In this document: in pieces, positions 25,458 through 34,070 of the stretch
Layout: the number at the start of each line of letters is the position of its first letter
Numbering within the stretch: position 1 is the stretch's first letter
Assembly (NCBI GenBank): GCA_020696855.1
Contig: JAJFMT010000019.1
Span: 1 to 34,184 of the forward strand
Reading direction: 5' to 3'
Length of the DNA: 34,184 bases
Origin: Pseudobdellovibrio sp.
GTDB lineage: Bacteria; Bdellovibrionota; Bdellovibrionia; Bdellovibrionales; Bdellovibrionaceae
The notes under the pieces: generated by a model
The model's database searches: none
The model's input: the letters and a program-made list of their open reading frames with translations, nothing else
What the model was told of the DNA's origin: nothing
Position numbers and translations under genes: made by a program

Positions 25458-26342
25458 ATGGTTTCATTGTGGATTACAATCGGCTTAGTTATGGCAGCGG
25501 GGGGAGTGGCTTCACTTGGAGCTTACTTTTCTATTACGGGATTGGGCGCACTGTTTTCAGGAGCGATCATTGCCGTTTGGTTAATGGCGGGTGCACTTGA
25601 ATTTGCGAAGTTCGTTCTTGCAGCCTATCTTCACCAAACCTGGAAAGTTCATAATGCTGTTTATAAAACCTATCTGACATTTGCGATTGTTATTCTGAGC
25701 GTAATCACGAGTGTGGGTATCTACGGATTCCTTTCGGACGCATATCAGTCAGCTTCTTCGGTATTAGAAACTGAAACAGTAAAACTTGAGAGTATTAAAA
25801 CGCAACAGTCATTAGTTACAGCTGAACTTGCGCGATTAAATAAAATGGTAGAAGAAATTCCGGCCACGCGTGTGACGAAAAGAATGAAAATGCGTGCTGA
25901 ATTAGAGCCGGTCATTCAAGAGCTGAATAAAAAATACAACGATGGCGAAAGAGTTCTGACGCAATCTAATTTAAAGATTATTGAAGTGAAGAAGAAGGTC
26001 GGCCCGCTGATTTACATTTCTAAAGCTTTCAATATGAATATCGATCACGTGGTTTCGGCTTTGATTTTAATCTTAGTGAGCGTGTTTGACCCATTAGCGA
26101 TTTGTCTGGTCATTGCGGCCACCCATGCGATTGAATCTCACCGTAAGCCGCAACAGGCGCGTGATTCCCAGCACTCAGCGGCAGCGCAAAACGAATCTTT
26201 TCAACGGCCCATTCCGGAAACAGTACCGGTTGCCGTGAAGATGAAGCAGGCAGAGCGTGCTGTCGTAACAGAGGACGAATCTGACGATGTCATTGTGCAG
26301 ATGAATTTTAAAGACGAGTCTGAAGACAAAAAAGTGATTTAA
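25458..26342 (+). CDS. Membrane protein of unknown function with periplasmic or cytoplasmic coiled coil
   Basis: 294 aa. Three hydrophobic helices (about 4-24, 30-58, 70-92) are followed by a charged helical segment (95-180) with coiled-coil character, a fourth helix (196-224), and a polar acidic tail. The early SITGLGALFSGA...LEFAKF segment, with a glycine-rich turn and Glu in a membrane helix, recalls uncharacterised membrane proteins carried by tailed phages. That resemblance is from memory and unverified. No enzyme motif is visible. The ATG follows AAAGAGAT. The next gene starts one base after its stop, so the two are translationally linked. Confidence 0.7.
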   Translation: MVSLWITIGLVMAAGGVASLGAYFSITGLGALFSGAIIAVWLMAGALEFAKFVLAAYLHQTWKVHNAVYKTYLTFAIVILSVITSVGIYGFLSDAYQSASSVLETETVKLESIKTQQSLVTAELARLNKMVEEIPATRVTKRMKMRAELEPVIQELNKKYNDGERVLTQSNLKIIEVKKKVGPLIYISKAFNMNIDHVVSALILILVSVFDPLAICLVIAATHAIESHRKPQQARDSQHSAAAQNESFQRPIPETVPVAVKMKQAERAVVTEDESDDVIVQMNFKDESEDKKVI

Positions 26343-26343
26343 T

Positions 26344-27120
26344 ATGAAGTTGGTTCGGTTTCTCGAACGAAAAGGAGTCATCAGATTTTTCGGGGTTTCC
26401 CTGATTCTGGCTCCTTTTATCAACATGGGTTTACATTTAACAGTTATTAAAATGCAGGGTCAGGTTGCGTGGTCACAGTTTCAGTTTTGGCCCGCAATTC
26501 AAAGTGCCGGATACATCAGTCTTATGCTGGCAGCCTGCAGTTTAGTTATCGGATCTATTTTATTATCCGGTTCGCAGAAGGCCTGGAAGTACGTTTTGAT
26601 TCTTGTCGGTGCTTATTTAGGAGTTCAAATTCTGAATGTGGGCTCACAAGCGTGGAAAGGCCCGTTGGCTTGGCCAAGTTTCATCTTGAACGCATCCATT
26701 TTCTTTTTCTTGCTTGATCAATTAGTCTGGAAAGTTCAGCCGGAAGCAAAATCAGAACAGACTGTGCCCGTGAATACTGCCCCGATTGAAGCGAATTCAC
26801 CGTTAACTCAGGCGCCTTCCGAAGTAAAAAAGACAGTAGTGAATTTGAAATCGTACCGCAAGATTCTCTTCAGTTTCGGAAGCGATCATCCATGGGGTGA
26901 ACTCAAAACTCTTTCCAGTGAAAGACTGAGTGTAAAAAGTATAGCTCAGGTGCCCGGCAACATTGAAAATAAAACCGTACAAATCAACTTTGCGAAGGAC
27001 GTGGTCGTCGATATCCAGTTTGAAAAGCAAGAGGGCGAACTCGTTTACTTTAAACCGCTGAATTTAGATAAAGAAAAAGTGACAAACCTGAACAGATGGC
27101 TTAAAAAAATCGCCGTATGA
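26344..27120 (+). CDS. Four-helix membrane protein with possible PilZ-like C-terminal domain
   Basis: 258 aa. Hydrophobic helices lie at about 11-31, 52-74, 82-100 and 110-128. A Pro/Ala/Thr-rich linker (130-165) leads to a small beta-rich domain (168-256). That domain starts YRKILFSF and contains LSSERLSVKS, VQINFA and VDIQF, then ends in a helix. The strand order and the spacing around LSSERLSV resemble PilZ domains, in which DxSxxG contacts cyclic-di-GMP. The RxxxR motif and the glycine of DxSxxG are missing, so nucleotide binding is doubtful. It lies between the coiled-coil membrane protein and trmO, overlapping trmO by four bases. Confidence 0.65.
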   Translation: MKLVRFLERKGVIRFFGVSLILAPFINMGLHLTVIKMQGQVAWSQFQFWPAIQSAGYISLMLAACSLVIGSILLSGSQKAWKYVLILVGAYLGVQILNVGSQAWKGPLAWPSFILNASIFFFLLDQLVWKVQPEAKSEQTVPVNTAPIEANSPLTQAPSEVKKTVVNLKSYRKILFSFGSDHPWGELKTLSSERLSVKSIAQVPGNIENKTVQINFAKDVVVDIQFEKQEGELVYFKPLNLDKEKVTNLNRWLKKIAV

Positions 27121-27839
27121 GCGATTCTTTCACTTTTTCTCCGATCGGAATTATTAAATCATGCTACCCGGATAAATTCGGAGTTCCGCGCCAATCGGGC
27201 CTGGTAAAAAAAGCGTATTCAGAGTTAAAAATCAAATCTGAGTTTCAGCCTGAGATTTCTCTTCAGGGCCTGGAAGGCTATTCCCATTTATGGATTCAGT
27301 TTGTTTTTCATTTAAATACCAGCGCACGATTTCACGCGAAAGTTCACCCACCTCGAATGGAAGGTGAAAGCATCGGAGTTTTTGCCACAAGATCTCCGCA
27401 CCGGCCGAATCCGATCGGTCTTTCACTTGTTGAAATTGTTGAAATTAAAGGTGACACACTTATTTTAGCGGGTGCCGATTTGGTGGATGGCACTCCGGTT
27501 CTCGATATAAAACCTTATCTTCCTCATATTGAAAGCGTGCCGAATGCCAAAGGCGGTTGGGCGCAGGAAGTGTCACCTGGCAAAATTTCAGTCGAATTCA
27601 ACCCGCATAGTATGGAAATTTTGCAAAAGTGGAGCGAAAAATCCGGCCGGCCAGAGCTAAAAGAAGTCATCATTGAAGTGCTGAAACAGGATCCTCGCCC
27701 GGTTTTGTACAAAGGTTTCGAGTCAAAAGAGTCTCCATATCGAAATAAACATGCGTTCAGGCTTTATGATGGCGATATCCACTTCGAGTTCCTCTCGAAG
27801 GACCAAGTAATTGTCTTTGATATTTTTCTGCAAAATTGA
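27117..27839 (+). CDS. trmO: tRNA (N6-threonylcarbamoyladenosine37-N6)-methyltransferase TrmO
   Basis: 240 aa. TrmO (TsaA family) uses S-adenosylmethionine to methylate t6A37 of certain threonine tRNAs to m6t6A. Typical segments are FSPIGIIKSCYPDKFGVPRQ at the N-terminus, LEGYSHLWI, GVFATRSPHRPNPIGLS, DLVDGTPVLDIKPYLP, and the C-terminal DPRP followed by Y. Length matches the family. The ATG overlaps the previous stop (ATGA), so translation is coupled to the membrane-protein pair, although a functional relation is not obvious. Confidence 0.93.
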   Translation: MSDSFTFSPIGIIKSCYPDKFGVPRQSGLVKKAYSELKIKSEFQPEISLQGLEGYSHLWIQFVFHLNTSARFHAKVHPPRMEGESIGVFATRSPHRPNPIGLSLVEIVEIKGDTLILAGADLVDGTPVLDIKPYLPHIESVPNAKGGWAQEVSPGKISVEFNPHSMEILQKWSEKSGRPELKEVIIEVLKQDPRPVLYKGFESKESPYRNKHAFRLYDGDIHFEFLSKDQVIVFDIFLQN

Positions 27840-27864
27840 TAATAATTAACAAAATTTTTTTCAC

Positions 27865-27878
27865 GCCGCACGAGCGGC
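27865..27878. promoter_or_regulatory. Small GC hairpin before the 2OG-oxygenase gene
   Basis: GCCGC (27865-27869) and GCGGC (27874-27878) pair across ACGA in the 61-bp gap after trmO. No T-run follows in either direction (TTTTTT precedes it on the plus strand), so a standard terminator is unlikely. Its role is unknown. Confidence 0.3.
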
Positions 27879-27900
27879 AACAACGATTGTGAAGGGGTAT

Positions 27901-28875
27901 ATGCAAACAACAACTCAAGCTCCATCGACATTGAGAAAAGTTCCGACATTAAGCTTAGCTGCTTACACGCACGGTACGCAGGATGAAAAAGTTAAATTCA
28001 TCGAACAGCTTTTTACCGGTATCAAAGATTACGGTTTTATTATTTTGAAAGATCACGATGTGCCTGCTGAGTTGTTGGCTGAAGCCTATCAGATTTTAGA
28101 AAAATTCTACAAACTTCCTGAAAAACAAAAGCTATCTTACATTTCTGAGCGTGGCGGCGGTCAGCGCGGTTACACAGCTTTCGGAAAAGAACACGCAAAA
28201 GGCGCAGAAGTAAAAGATCTTAAAGAATTCTGGCACGTCGGCCGCGAGGTTGAGCCGGGTCATGAATTTGAAAAATACTATCCACCGAATATCTGGCCGG
28301 ATGATTCTGTTCCTGAATTCCGCCCGGTTTTTGAAAAATTATTTAACCAGCTAGAGAAAGCCGGCATCCAAATGATGGAAGCGCTTTCTTACCCATTAGG
28401 CGTAGAAAAAGACTTCTTCACTAATATGGTTGTAGAAGGAAATTCAATTTTACGTTTATTGCATTACCCACCGATTCCGGAAGGCGTTGACCCACGTTGC
28501 GTTCGCGCCGCGGCTCACGAAGATATCAACTTCATTACCATTCTTCCTGCAGCTACCACTTCTGGTCTGCAGCTAAAAGACCGTGACGGCACTTGGCTGG
28601 ATATTGAAAGTGACTACGGTACATTGATCGTTGATGCCGGTGATATGCTGGCGAGAATCACTAATGACGTTATTCCTTCAACCACTCACCGGGTTATCAA
28701 TCCGCAAGACGGCAAAAACACTTCCCGTTACTCAATGCCGTTCTTCATGCACCCTCACCCTGAAGCGGTGCTAAGCTGTCTTGAGTCGTGCAAAGGTTCG
28801 GGAGCCAAGTATGCTGATATCAGCTCGCACGAGTTTCTGATGCAGCGTCTTCGCGAGATCGGACTGGTAAAGTAA
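27901..28875 (+). CDS. 2-oxoglutarate/Fe(II)-dependent oxygenase (isopenicillin-N-synthase family)
   Basis: 324 aa from the ATG at 27901, four bases after AAGGGG. An in-frame GTG at 27889 would overlap that site. The N-terminal DIOX_N domain includes YGFIILKDHDVP and PEKQK. The iron triad is H206 and D208 in AHEDINF and H263 in TTHRV. The 2-oxoglutarate carboxylate is bound by R276 and S278 in SRYSMPFF. Family members hydroxylate, desaturate or cyclise small molecules such as amino acids and metabolites; the substrate here is unknown. It is soluble and cytoplasmic. The next gene begins 10 bp later and is likely co-transcribed. Confidence 0.88.
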   Translation: MQTTTQAPSTLRKVPTLSLAAYTHGTQDEKVKFIEQLFTGIKDYGFIILKDHDVPAELLAEAYQILEKFYKLPEKQKLSYISERGGGQRGYTAFGKEHAKGAEVKDLKEFWHVGREVEPGHEFEKYYPPNIWPDDSVPEFRPVFEKLFNQLEKAGIQMMEALSYPLGVEKDFFTNMVVEGNSILRLLHYPPIPEGVDPRCVRAAAHEDINFITILPAATTSGLQLKDRDGTWLDIESDYGTLIVDAGDMLARITNDVIPSTTHRVINPQDGKNTSRYSMPFFMHPHPEAVLSCLESCKGSGAKYADISSHEFLMQRLREIGLVK

Positions 28876-28885
28876 TTTTTCAGTT

Positions 28886-29644
28886 ATGAAAGACCGCCAT
28901 ATTCTTCTTGTTGCTGCAGCACTGGTATTTGTTATGGGGTTTTTCTACGTCAAAGGTAAGAAACCGCGCAAGCCAATCGAAGAAACTGAAATTGAAGAGA
29001 CGCTAGAGAGTGAATCGGCCACTGCTACAAAGCCTGTACAATTGCCTGCAGCGGCTGTTACAAGTTCTGACCGAACATTTGCAGCTCCTGCACCTCAGAA
29101 TCCCGTAGTTAACGAAGCTATCTTAAGAAATTTTGCGAATCACATGAAGGAAGTTGAAAAATGCCTTCACTTAAGCTCAGTGAATTCCGGCCCGCAAGCC
29201 GAGCCCACGCCTGATAATCTGCTGGCGATGTTGCGGCCCACTCTGGGAGAGTCAGTCGTGCAGATTGATGACTGGTCACAGTTTGATATTACAGACAAAA
29301 GCGGAACGAAAAAAAGAATCCGTGTGGATTACGATTACCCTGACGGTGTAACACCGAATCGCCGGTTATCTTCTTATACTTTGAATTCATACGGGGCGCT
29401 TGAGATCGATAACCTTACGAGCGATCAAACTGACAATCCGAACGAAGCCTATATCGAGTCATTAAAAGAAGGGGCGCAGGTTCTGACTGAAGAGCGCGCC
29501 GCGCGCGTTTACTTCGCCCAGGGCGAAGAAGTTGCCTTCGCCATTAAGAACGGAAAACTTGATTCATTTAATATTTCCAGATCTGAATACAGCATCAACT
29601 GCAGCGGCCTCAGCGAAGAGAATTCAAGGTGTAGTTGCCCATAG
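28886..29644 (+). CDS. Single-pass membrane-anchored protein of unknown function
   Basis: 252 aa. One hydrophobic helix (residues 5-22) after MKDRH and before KGKKPRK anchors the chain. The positive residues on both sides make orientation uncertain, but the following Glu/Ala/Pro-rich linker (30-75) suggests a periplasmic domain. The globular part (80-252) has four cysteines, one in EKCLHL and three near the end (INCSGL, SRCSCP). I do not recognise a family. No Shine-Dalgarno sequence precedes the ATG, so it probably depends on readthrough from the oxygenase gene. Its last five codons and stop lie in the first unit of the tandem repeat at 29631. Confidence 0.65.
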   Translation: MKDRHILLVAAALVFVMGFFYVKGKKPRKPIEETEIEETLESESATATKPVQLPAAAVTSSDRTFAAPAPQNPVVNEAILRNFANHMKEVEKCLHLSSVNSGPQAEPTPDNLLAMLRPTLGESVVQIDDWSQFDITDKSGTKKRIRVDYDYPDGVTPNRRLSSYTLNSYGALEIDNLTSDQTDNPNEAYIESLKEGAQVLTEERAARVYFAQGEEVAFAIKNGKLDSFNISRSEYSINCSGLSEENSRCSCP

Positions 29645-29713
29645 GGCAACAAACTTTTAACCAGCGCAGTTGCCCATAAGGCAACAAACTTTCAACCAGC
29701 GTAGTTGCCCGTA
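29631..29713. repeat. 35-bp tandem repeat with internal hairpin, 2.4 copies
   Basis: Units lie at 29631-29665 and 29666-29700, with a partial third at 29701-29713. The two full units differ at three positions. Each full unit contains an inverted repeat: GTTGCCC-ata-GGGCAAC in unit 1 and GTTGCC-cataa-GGCAAC in unit 2. Each hairpin is followed by AAACTTTT or AAACTTTC. The array fills the gap between convergent genes and covers the stop codon of the plus-strand gene. It may act as a terminator, but the arms are exact enough to suggest a palindromic repeat family. Confidence 0.85.
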
Positions 29714-29720
29714 AACTCAA

Positions 29721-32408
29721 TTACTGAAATCTCGTCAGCGACTCTTTAAGAGAAACAACCTGTTCTTTCGACTGTTGTAACAAAACGCGATCTGCAGCAA
29801 CAACATCCTCATCTGCGTTTTGAACAAATTTTTCGTTAGAGAGTTTGTTCGTCAGCAACGAGACGTCTTTTTCAAGCTTCTCGATTGTTTTTTGAATGCG
29901 TTTGATTTCCTCGTCAAAATCCACCAGACCTTCAAGCGGGATAATAACTTTTACGCGCGCCTCGCCGATAGCAACCGGGGCTACTGCACATTTCATTAAG
30001 TTACCTTCTTCGCCGATCTCCATATTTTCAAGACGGGCTAATGTCATGATCGCAGACCGGTTGTGGCTCAGAATCTTTTGTACATCATCATGAACAACAC
30101 CCAGACGGACATTTAACTTAACGGCAGGACTGATACGGTTTTCACCGCGGATGTTTCTGATGGCCGTAATAACTTCTTTTACAACGTCAACTTCAAGTTC
30201 AGCCTGCGGGCTTGCAAATGCAAGAAGCTCGCGGTCGTTTTCTACCGTAGGATATGAATCAATAATGCAAGCTTCAGATTTCAACGGAAGGCTCTTGTAA
30301 ATTTCTTCTGTTATAAACGGGCAGAACGGATGCAATAAGCGCAAAATGCGGTTCAGTACATGTGCCATTACCAGTTGAGTTGTATGCTTTTCGTCTACTG
30401 AAGACGAATTCATGATCGGTTTTGTGAACTCGATATACCAGTCGCAGAATTGATTCCAGATGAACTGATATAAAGCCGTAGCTGCATCAGAGAAGCGCTC
30501 GTGCTCTAAAGCTTCTGATACGCGTTTTTCTGTGTCCGCAAGTTTTGTAATAATCCACTGATCGTAAACTGAAAGATGCGCTTTTGGCGGCATGGCATTC
30601 AAGCCTTCTTTCGGCACTTGAAAGTCCTGCAGGTTAGTTAAAACAAAGCGTGAAGCGTTCCAAACTTTATTCATAAAGTTTCTGTAACCTTCAACCCTTT
30701 GTTCACTGAATTTAAAATCTTTCCCTGAGAACAAATGCGCCAGGAAGCTGAAGCGTAAGGCATCAGCTCCGTATTTTTCGATCATATCAATCGGATCAAC
30801 AGAGTTGCCGAGAGACTTTGACATCTTACGGCCCTGAGAATCGCGAACGAGCCCGTGAATGTAAACTGTTCGGAACGGAACATCTTTTTTAAATTCAAGC
30901 CCCATCATGATCATCCGTGCAACCCAGAAGAAGATAATATCGTGACCGGTTACCAGATAATTTGTCGGGTAAAAAGTCTTTTGGGTTTCAACGCTTTTTG
31001 TATCTTCGCTTGGCCAGCCCATTGTAGAAAATGCCCATAAGGCAGAACTGAACCACGTATCAAGAACGTCATCCTCTTGCTTGATGTCTTTACTCTGACA
31101 GTGTTCACAGTGAGTAGGAGCTTCTTCGCTTACCGTATGCTTACTGCAGGATCCGCAGTGCCACGCCGGAATTCGGTGACCCCACCACAATTGGCGAGAA
31201 ATACACCAGTCTTCGATGATGTTCATCCAATGAAGATAAACTTTTGTCCACGACTCAGGTTCGAAACGTAAAGTGCCGGATTCAACAACGCGTTTTGCAG
31301 GAACAGCCAACTCCTGCATCTTCATAAACCATTGCTCTGACAGAAATGGCTCTACAACCGCGCCCGAACGCGAACAGTGGCCAACAGAATGAACATGCGG
31401 CTCTTCTTTTACTAAAAGGTTTTGCGCTTTTAAATCTTCTAAAACTTTTTTGCGCGCTTCCGCAACTTTAAGTCCTTTGTAAGGACCCGCGTTTTCATTC
31501 AGCTCGCACTTTTTAGTTAAAATATTAATGAACTCCAGATTGTGAGACTTTCCGATTTTGTAATCGTTAAAGTCATGCGCAGGAGTGATCTTCACAACGC
31601 CTGAACCGAATTCGCGGTCGACATATGTATCAGCGATGATTTTAATTTTACGGTTAATCAGAGGAACCGTTACAGTTTTGCCGATCAGGTTTTTGTAACG
31701 CTCGTCATCGGGGTGAACGCATAGAGCGGTATCACCCAGCATAGTTTCCGGGCGCGTTGTCGCTACAGTTAAAAATTGATCTGTACCATCAACAGGGTAG
31801 TTGATGTGATACATGCCGCCTTTAACCTGCTGGTATTCAACTTCCAAATCAGAAATGGCCGTCTCTAAAGGGCCGCTCCAGTTAACAAGCTTCAAGCCTT
31901 TGTAGATGGAATTTTTTTTGTAAAGTGTAACAAAAACTTTTTTAACGGCATTTGAAACGCCTTCGTCCAAAGTGAACGTTGCGCGTTCCCAGTCGCATGA
32001 ATCGCCCAGGCGGCGCATCTGACGGTAAATACGGTCTCCGTATTCATGCTTCCACTTCCAAACTTCATCAACAAACTTTTCACGGCCCAATTGGTGTCGC
32101 GTGATGTTCTTCTTTTTTAATTCTTTTTCTACTACCGTTTGCGTGGCGATACCCGCGTGGTCCGTTCCAGGAAGCCACATGGTATTGAAGCCACTCATAC
32201 GTTTCCAGCGAATCAATAAATCCTGAATCGTGTGATCAAGCGCATGGCCTAAGTGCAAAAAACCTGTGACATTCGGTGGAGGTAAAATAATTGAAAAGGG
32301 TGGCTTCGTGGATTGATCTTCAGATTTAAAATAACCTGAGTTTTCCCACCATGCGTAAACTTGAGATTCAACTTCTTGTGGATTGTAGCGGTCGGCCATA
32401 TTTTTCAT
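29721..32408 (-). CDS. valS: Valyl-tRNA synthetase
   Basis: 895 aa, a class I synthetase charging tRNA-Val. The HIGH motif is HLGH within PPPNVTGFLHLGH near residues 44-56. KMSKS is present as KMSKSLGNSVDP. The editing domain carries TTRPETMLGDTA. A zinc-ribbon-like insert is seen as CGSCSKH followed by CEHCQSK. The C-terminal 70 residues form the tRNA-binding coiled coil. Length is a little below the 951 of E. coli. A second ATG three codons in (giving MADRYNP) is an equally possible start. It lies 13 bp after the rhodanese-like gene. Confidence 0.96.
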   Translation of the reverse strand: MKNMADRYNPQEVESQVYAWWENSGYFKSEDQSTKPPFSIILPPPNVTGFLHLGHALDHTIQDLLIRWKRMSGFNTMWLPGTDHAGIATQTVVEKELKKKNITRHQLGREKFVDEVWKWKHEYGDRIYRQMRRLGDSCDWERATFTLDEGVSNAVKKVFVTLYKKNSIYKGLKLVNWSGPLETAISDLEVEYQQVKGGMYHINYPVDGTDQFLTVATTRPETMLGDTALCVHPDDERYKNLIGKTVTVPLINRKIKIIADTYVDREFGSGVVKITPAHDFNDYKIGKSHNLEFINILTKKCELNENAGPYKGLKVAEARKKVLEDLKAQNLLVKEEPHVHSVGHCSRSGAVVEPFLSEQWFMKMQELAVPAKRVVESGTLRFEPESWTKVYLHWMNIIEDWCISRQLWWGHRIPAWHCGSCSKHTVSEEAPTHCEHCQSKDIKQEDDVLDTWFSSALWAFSTMGWPSEDTKSVETQKTFYPTNYLVTGHDIIFFWVARMIMMGLEFKKDVPFRTVYIHGLVRDSQGRKMSKSLGNSVDPIDMIEKYGADALRFSFLAHLFSGKDFKFSEQRVEGYRNFMNKVWNASRFVLTNLQDFQVPKEGLNAMPPKAHLSVYDQWIITKLADTEKRVSEALEHERFSDAATALYQFIWNQFCDWYIEFTKPIMNSSSVDEKHTTQLVMAHVLNRILRLLHPFCPFITEEIYKSLPLKSEACIIDSYPTVENDRELLAFASPQAELEVDVVKEVITAIRNIRGENRISPAVKLNVRLGVVHDDVQKILSHNRSAIMTLARLENMEIGEEGNLMKCAVAPVAIGEARVKVIIPLEGLVDFDEEIKRIQKTIEKLEKDVSLLTNKLSNEKFVQNADEDVVAADRVLLQQSKEQVVSLKESLTRFQ

Positions 32409-32421
32409 AGCCGCCAGAATA

Positions 32422-32754
32422 TCAGACTTGCGATCGCTCGGTCATCAATTGCTGATAGCCGCCATCGACGACATAGACGTTTGTAAAGCCCATTTTATTC
32501 AATTCTGCATAGAGTTTCATGGAAGTCCGGCCATCCGGGCACAGCAGGACTACCGCATATTCCTTTGGAGCTTTGCTATTTTGCAGGTCAGCGATGACAT
32601 CTTTTTCCTGAACCATTTTTTCGTAGTTCTGAACGTGCATCTTGTTCACACTATTATACCAGTCAGCGATACTCGTGCTCATGTTGTAAAACATAAACGG
32701 CACCCTGTTGTTGATCAAATTATCGAGCTGGAAGAAATTAATTTTATTTAACAT
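32422..32754 (-). CDS. Small rhodanese-like protein with atypical active-site loop
   Basis: 110 aa, cytoplasmic, single domain. The core AVVLLCPDGRTSMKLYAELN followed by GFTNVYVVDGGYQQ matches the rhodanese fold: strand, cysteine loop, helix, then strand and the GGxxxW-like turn. Standard sulfurtransferases have C-x-x-G-x-R-S, while this loop reads C-P-D-G-R-T-S, with the arginine one position early. Sulfur transfer may therefore be altered or lost. Its ATG overlaps the stop of the MFS gene by 11 bases and valS follows closely, so the three are one unit. Confidence 0.75.
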   Translation of the reverse strand: MLNKINFFQLDNLINNRVPFMFYNMSTSIADWYNSVNKMHVQNYEKMVQEKDVIADLQNSKAPKEYAVVLLCPDGRTSMKLYAELNKMGFTNVYVVDGGYQQLMTERSQV

Positions 32755-34003
32755 CGGGCTGGCTTTCGGCTTCGGTTTTTTGTTTTACAATTTGTCCTGC
32801 GTTCGGAATTTCTCCGAAAATAGTAATGACAACAAATAGCCCAAGTAAGGCCATAGCGCCAGATAAAATAAACGGAGACTGGATCGTCAGCGCGCTGTAC
32901 AGTGCGCCCCCTACGGCAGGCCCAATGATTCGGCCCAGTGAAGACATCCCTTGAGTTGTTCCTAAAACCGTTCCTTGCTCATCCGCGTTTGTCAAAAGTG
33001 AGATAGATCCCAGAGTGGATGGATTTGTAAAACCGACGCCCACCGCTAAAAATGTTTGAGCCACTGCAAGGATCCAGATGGAATCAGAAATAACAATGCC
33101 TGAAAAGCCGATGGTCATGAAAGTAAGACCCGCCCGTAAAACATGCTTTTCGCCGAGCTTAGGAATAAGCCTGCGAACAAGATAGCCCTGAGTAATGACA
33201 ATGATTACTCCGATGTAGGCAAAACCGAAGCTGACCTCTTTAAGGCCCCATCCGAATTTATCTTTCGTGTAAAGAATTAACGTGGCTTCCATTGTAGACA
33301 TCGCCAGTGACGAGAGCATAAAAACAAACATCAATGGCCCGACCGTATCAACTTTGAAATAATGAATCAGCCGTTTGTGCAGTGGTTGTTCAGCGGCTTT
33401 GCTGATGCCGAACTGGCGGCTTTCTTTTAAAAATTGCAACGCAAAAAAGAATGTAACGGCACAAAGACCGGCCACCCAGTACGAGCTGAAGCTTGTTCTG
33501 AAAAACGGATCGGTCGAAATGTGCTCGGCCCAAATTGTGAGTGCTCCGCCGATCGCAGGGCCGAATAAGAAGCCAAGACCGAATGCGGCGCCTATCAATG
33601 CCATCCCTTTAGATCGTTCGTTGGCGGGAGTAATATCAGAAATATAGGCAGAGGCAGTAGAAATCGAAGCGCCGAAAAATCCTGAGAGTAAACGTGCAAA
33701 AAATAAAAAGCCCAAAGATTGCGCCTGAGCAAACAGAAGATAAGAAACGGCTTCACCGGCTAAACAAAAAAGTAAGATAGGGCGGCGGCCGTATTTATCG
33801 CTGAGCCTTCCCCAAAAAGGTGAGAAAATAAACTGCATGAAAGAATAAGCCGACATCAGTAAACCGGTTTCGAATGCGGTTGCACCAAGTTGCACACTCA
33901 GTAGCGGAATACTCGGAATAACAATTCCAAATCCCAGCAGATATATAAACACGGTCAAAAAAATGATGACCAGTGGTTTTTTGTCCTGAGATAATTTAGT
34001 CAT
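32744..34003 (-). CDS. MFS efflux transporter, DHA1 (TetA-like) family
   Basis: 419 aa with about 12 membrane helices. Motif A of the major facilitator superfamily is GRLSDKYGRRP (65-75) in the loop between helices 2 and 3. LGFGIVIPSIPLL in helix 1 and FGLGFLFGPAIGG in helix 5 (motif C, the antiporter motif) place it with proton-driven drug exporters such as TetA. Substrate is unknown; such annotation alone does not show drug resistance. It is the first gene of the unit with the rhodanese-like protein and valS. Confidence 0.9.
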   Translation of the reverse strand: MTKLSQDKKPLVIIFLTVFIYLLGFGIVIPSIPLLSVQLGATAFETGLLMSAYSFMQFIFSPFWGRLSDKYGRRPILLFCLAGEAVSYLLFAQAQSLGFLFFARLLSGFFGASISTASAYISDITPANERSKGMALIGAAFGLGFLFGPAIGGALTIWAEHISTDPFFRTSFSSYWVAGLCAVTFFFALQFLKESRQFGISKAAEQPLHKRLIHYFKVDTVGPLMFVFMLSSLAMSTMEATLILYTKDKFGWGLKEVSFGFAYIGVIIVITQGYLVRRLIPKLGEKHVLRAGLTFMTIGFSGIVISDSIWILAVAQTFLAVGVGFTNPSTLGSISLLTNADEQGTVLGTTQGMSSLGRIIGPAVGGALYSALTIQSPFILSGAMALLGLFVVITIFGEIPNAGQIVKQKTEAESQPDVK

Positions 34004-34070
34004 AACTCGACTTTCGACTGCTGCAAATCTGTTAGATATTTTACGACAACTTCGATACTATAAAATGGAT

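Noticed and set aside
27865-27878. Terminator after trmO
   Set aside because: The stem is only five pairs and no T-run follows it in either direction.
29631-29713. CRISPR array
   Set aside because: The units are directly adjacent with no spacers, there are only 2.4 copies, and no cas gene is nearby.
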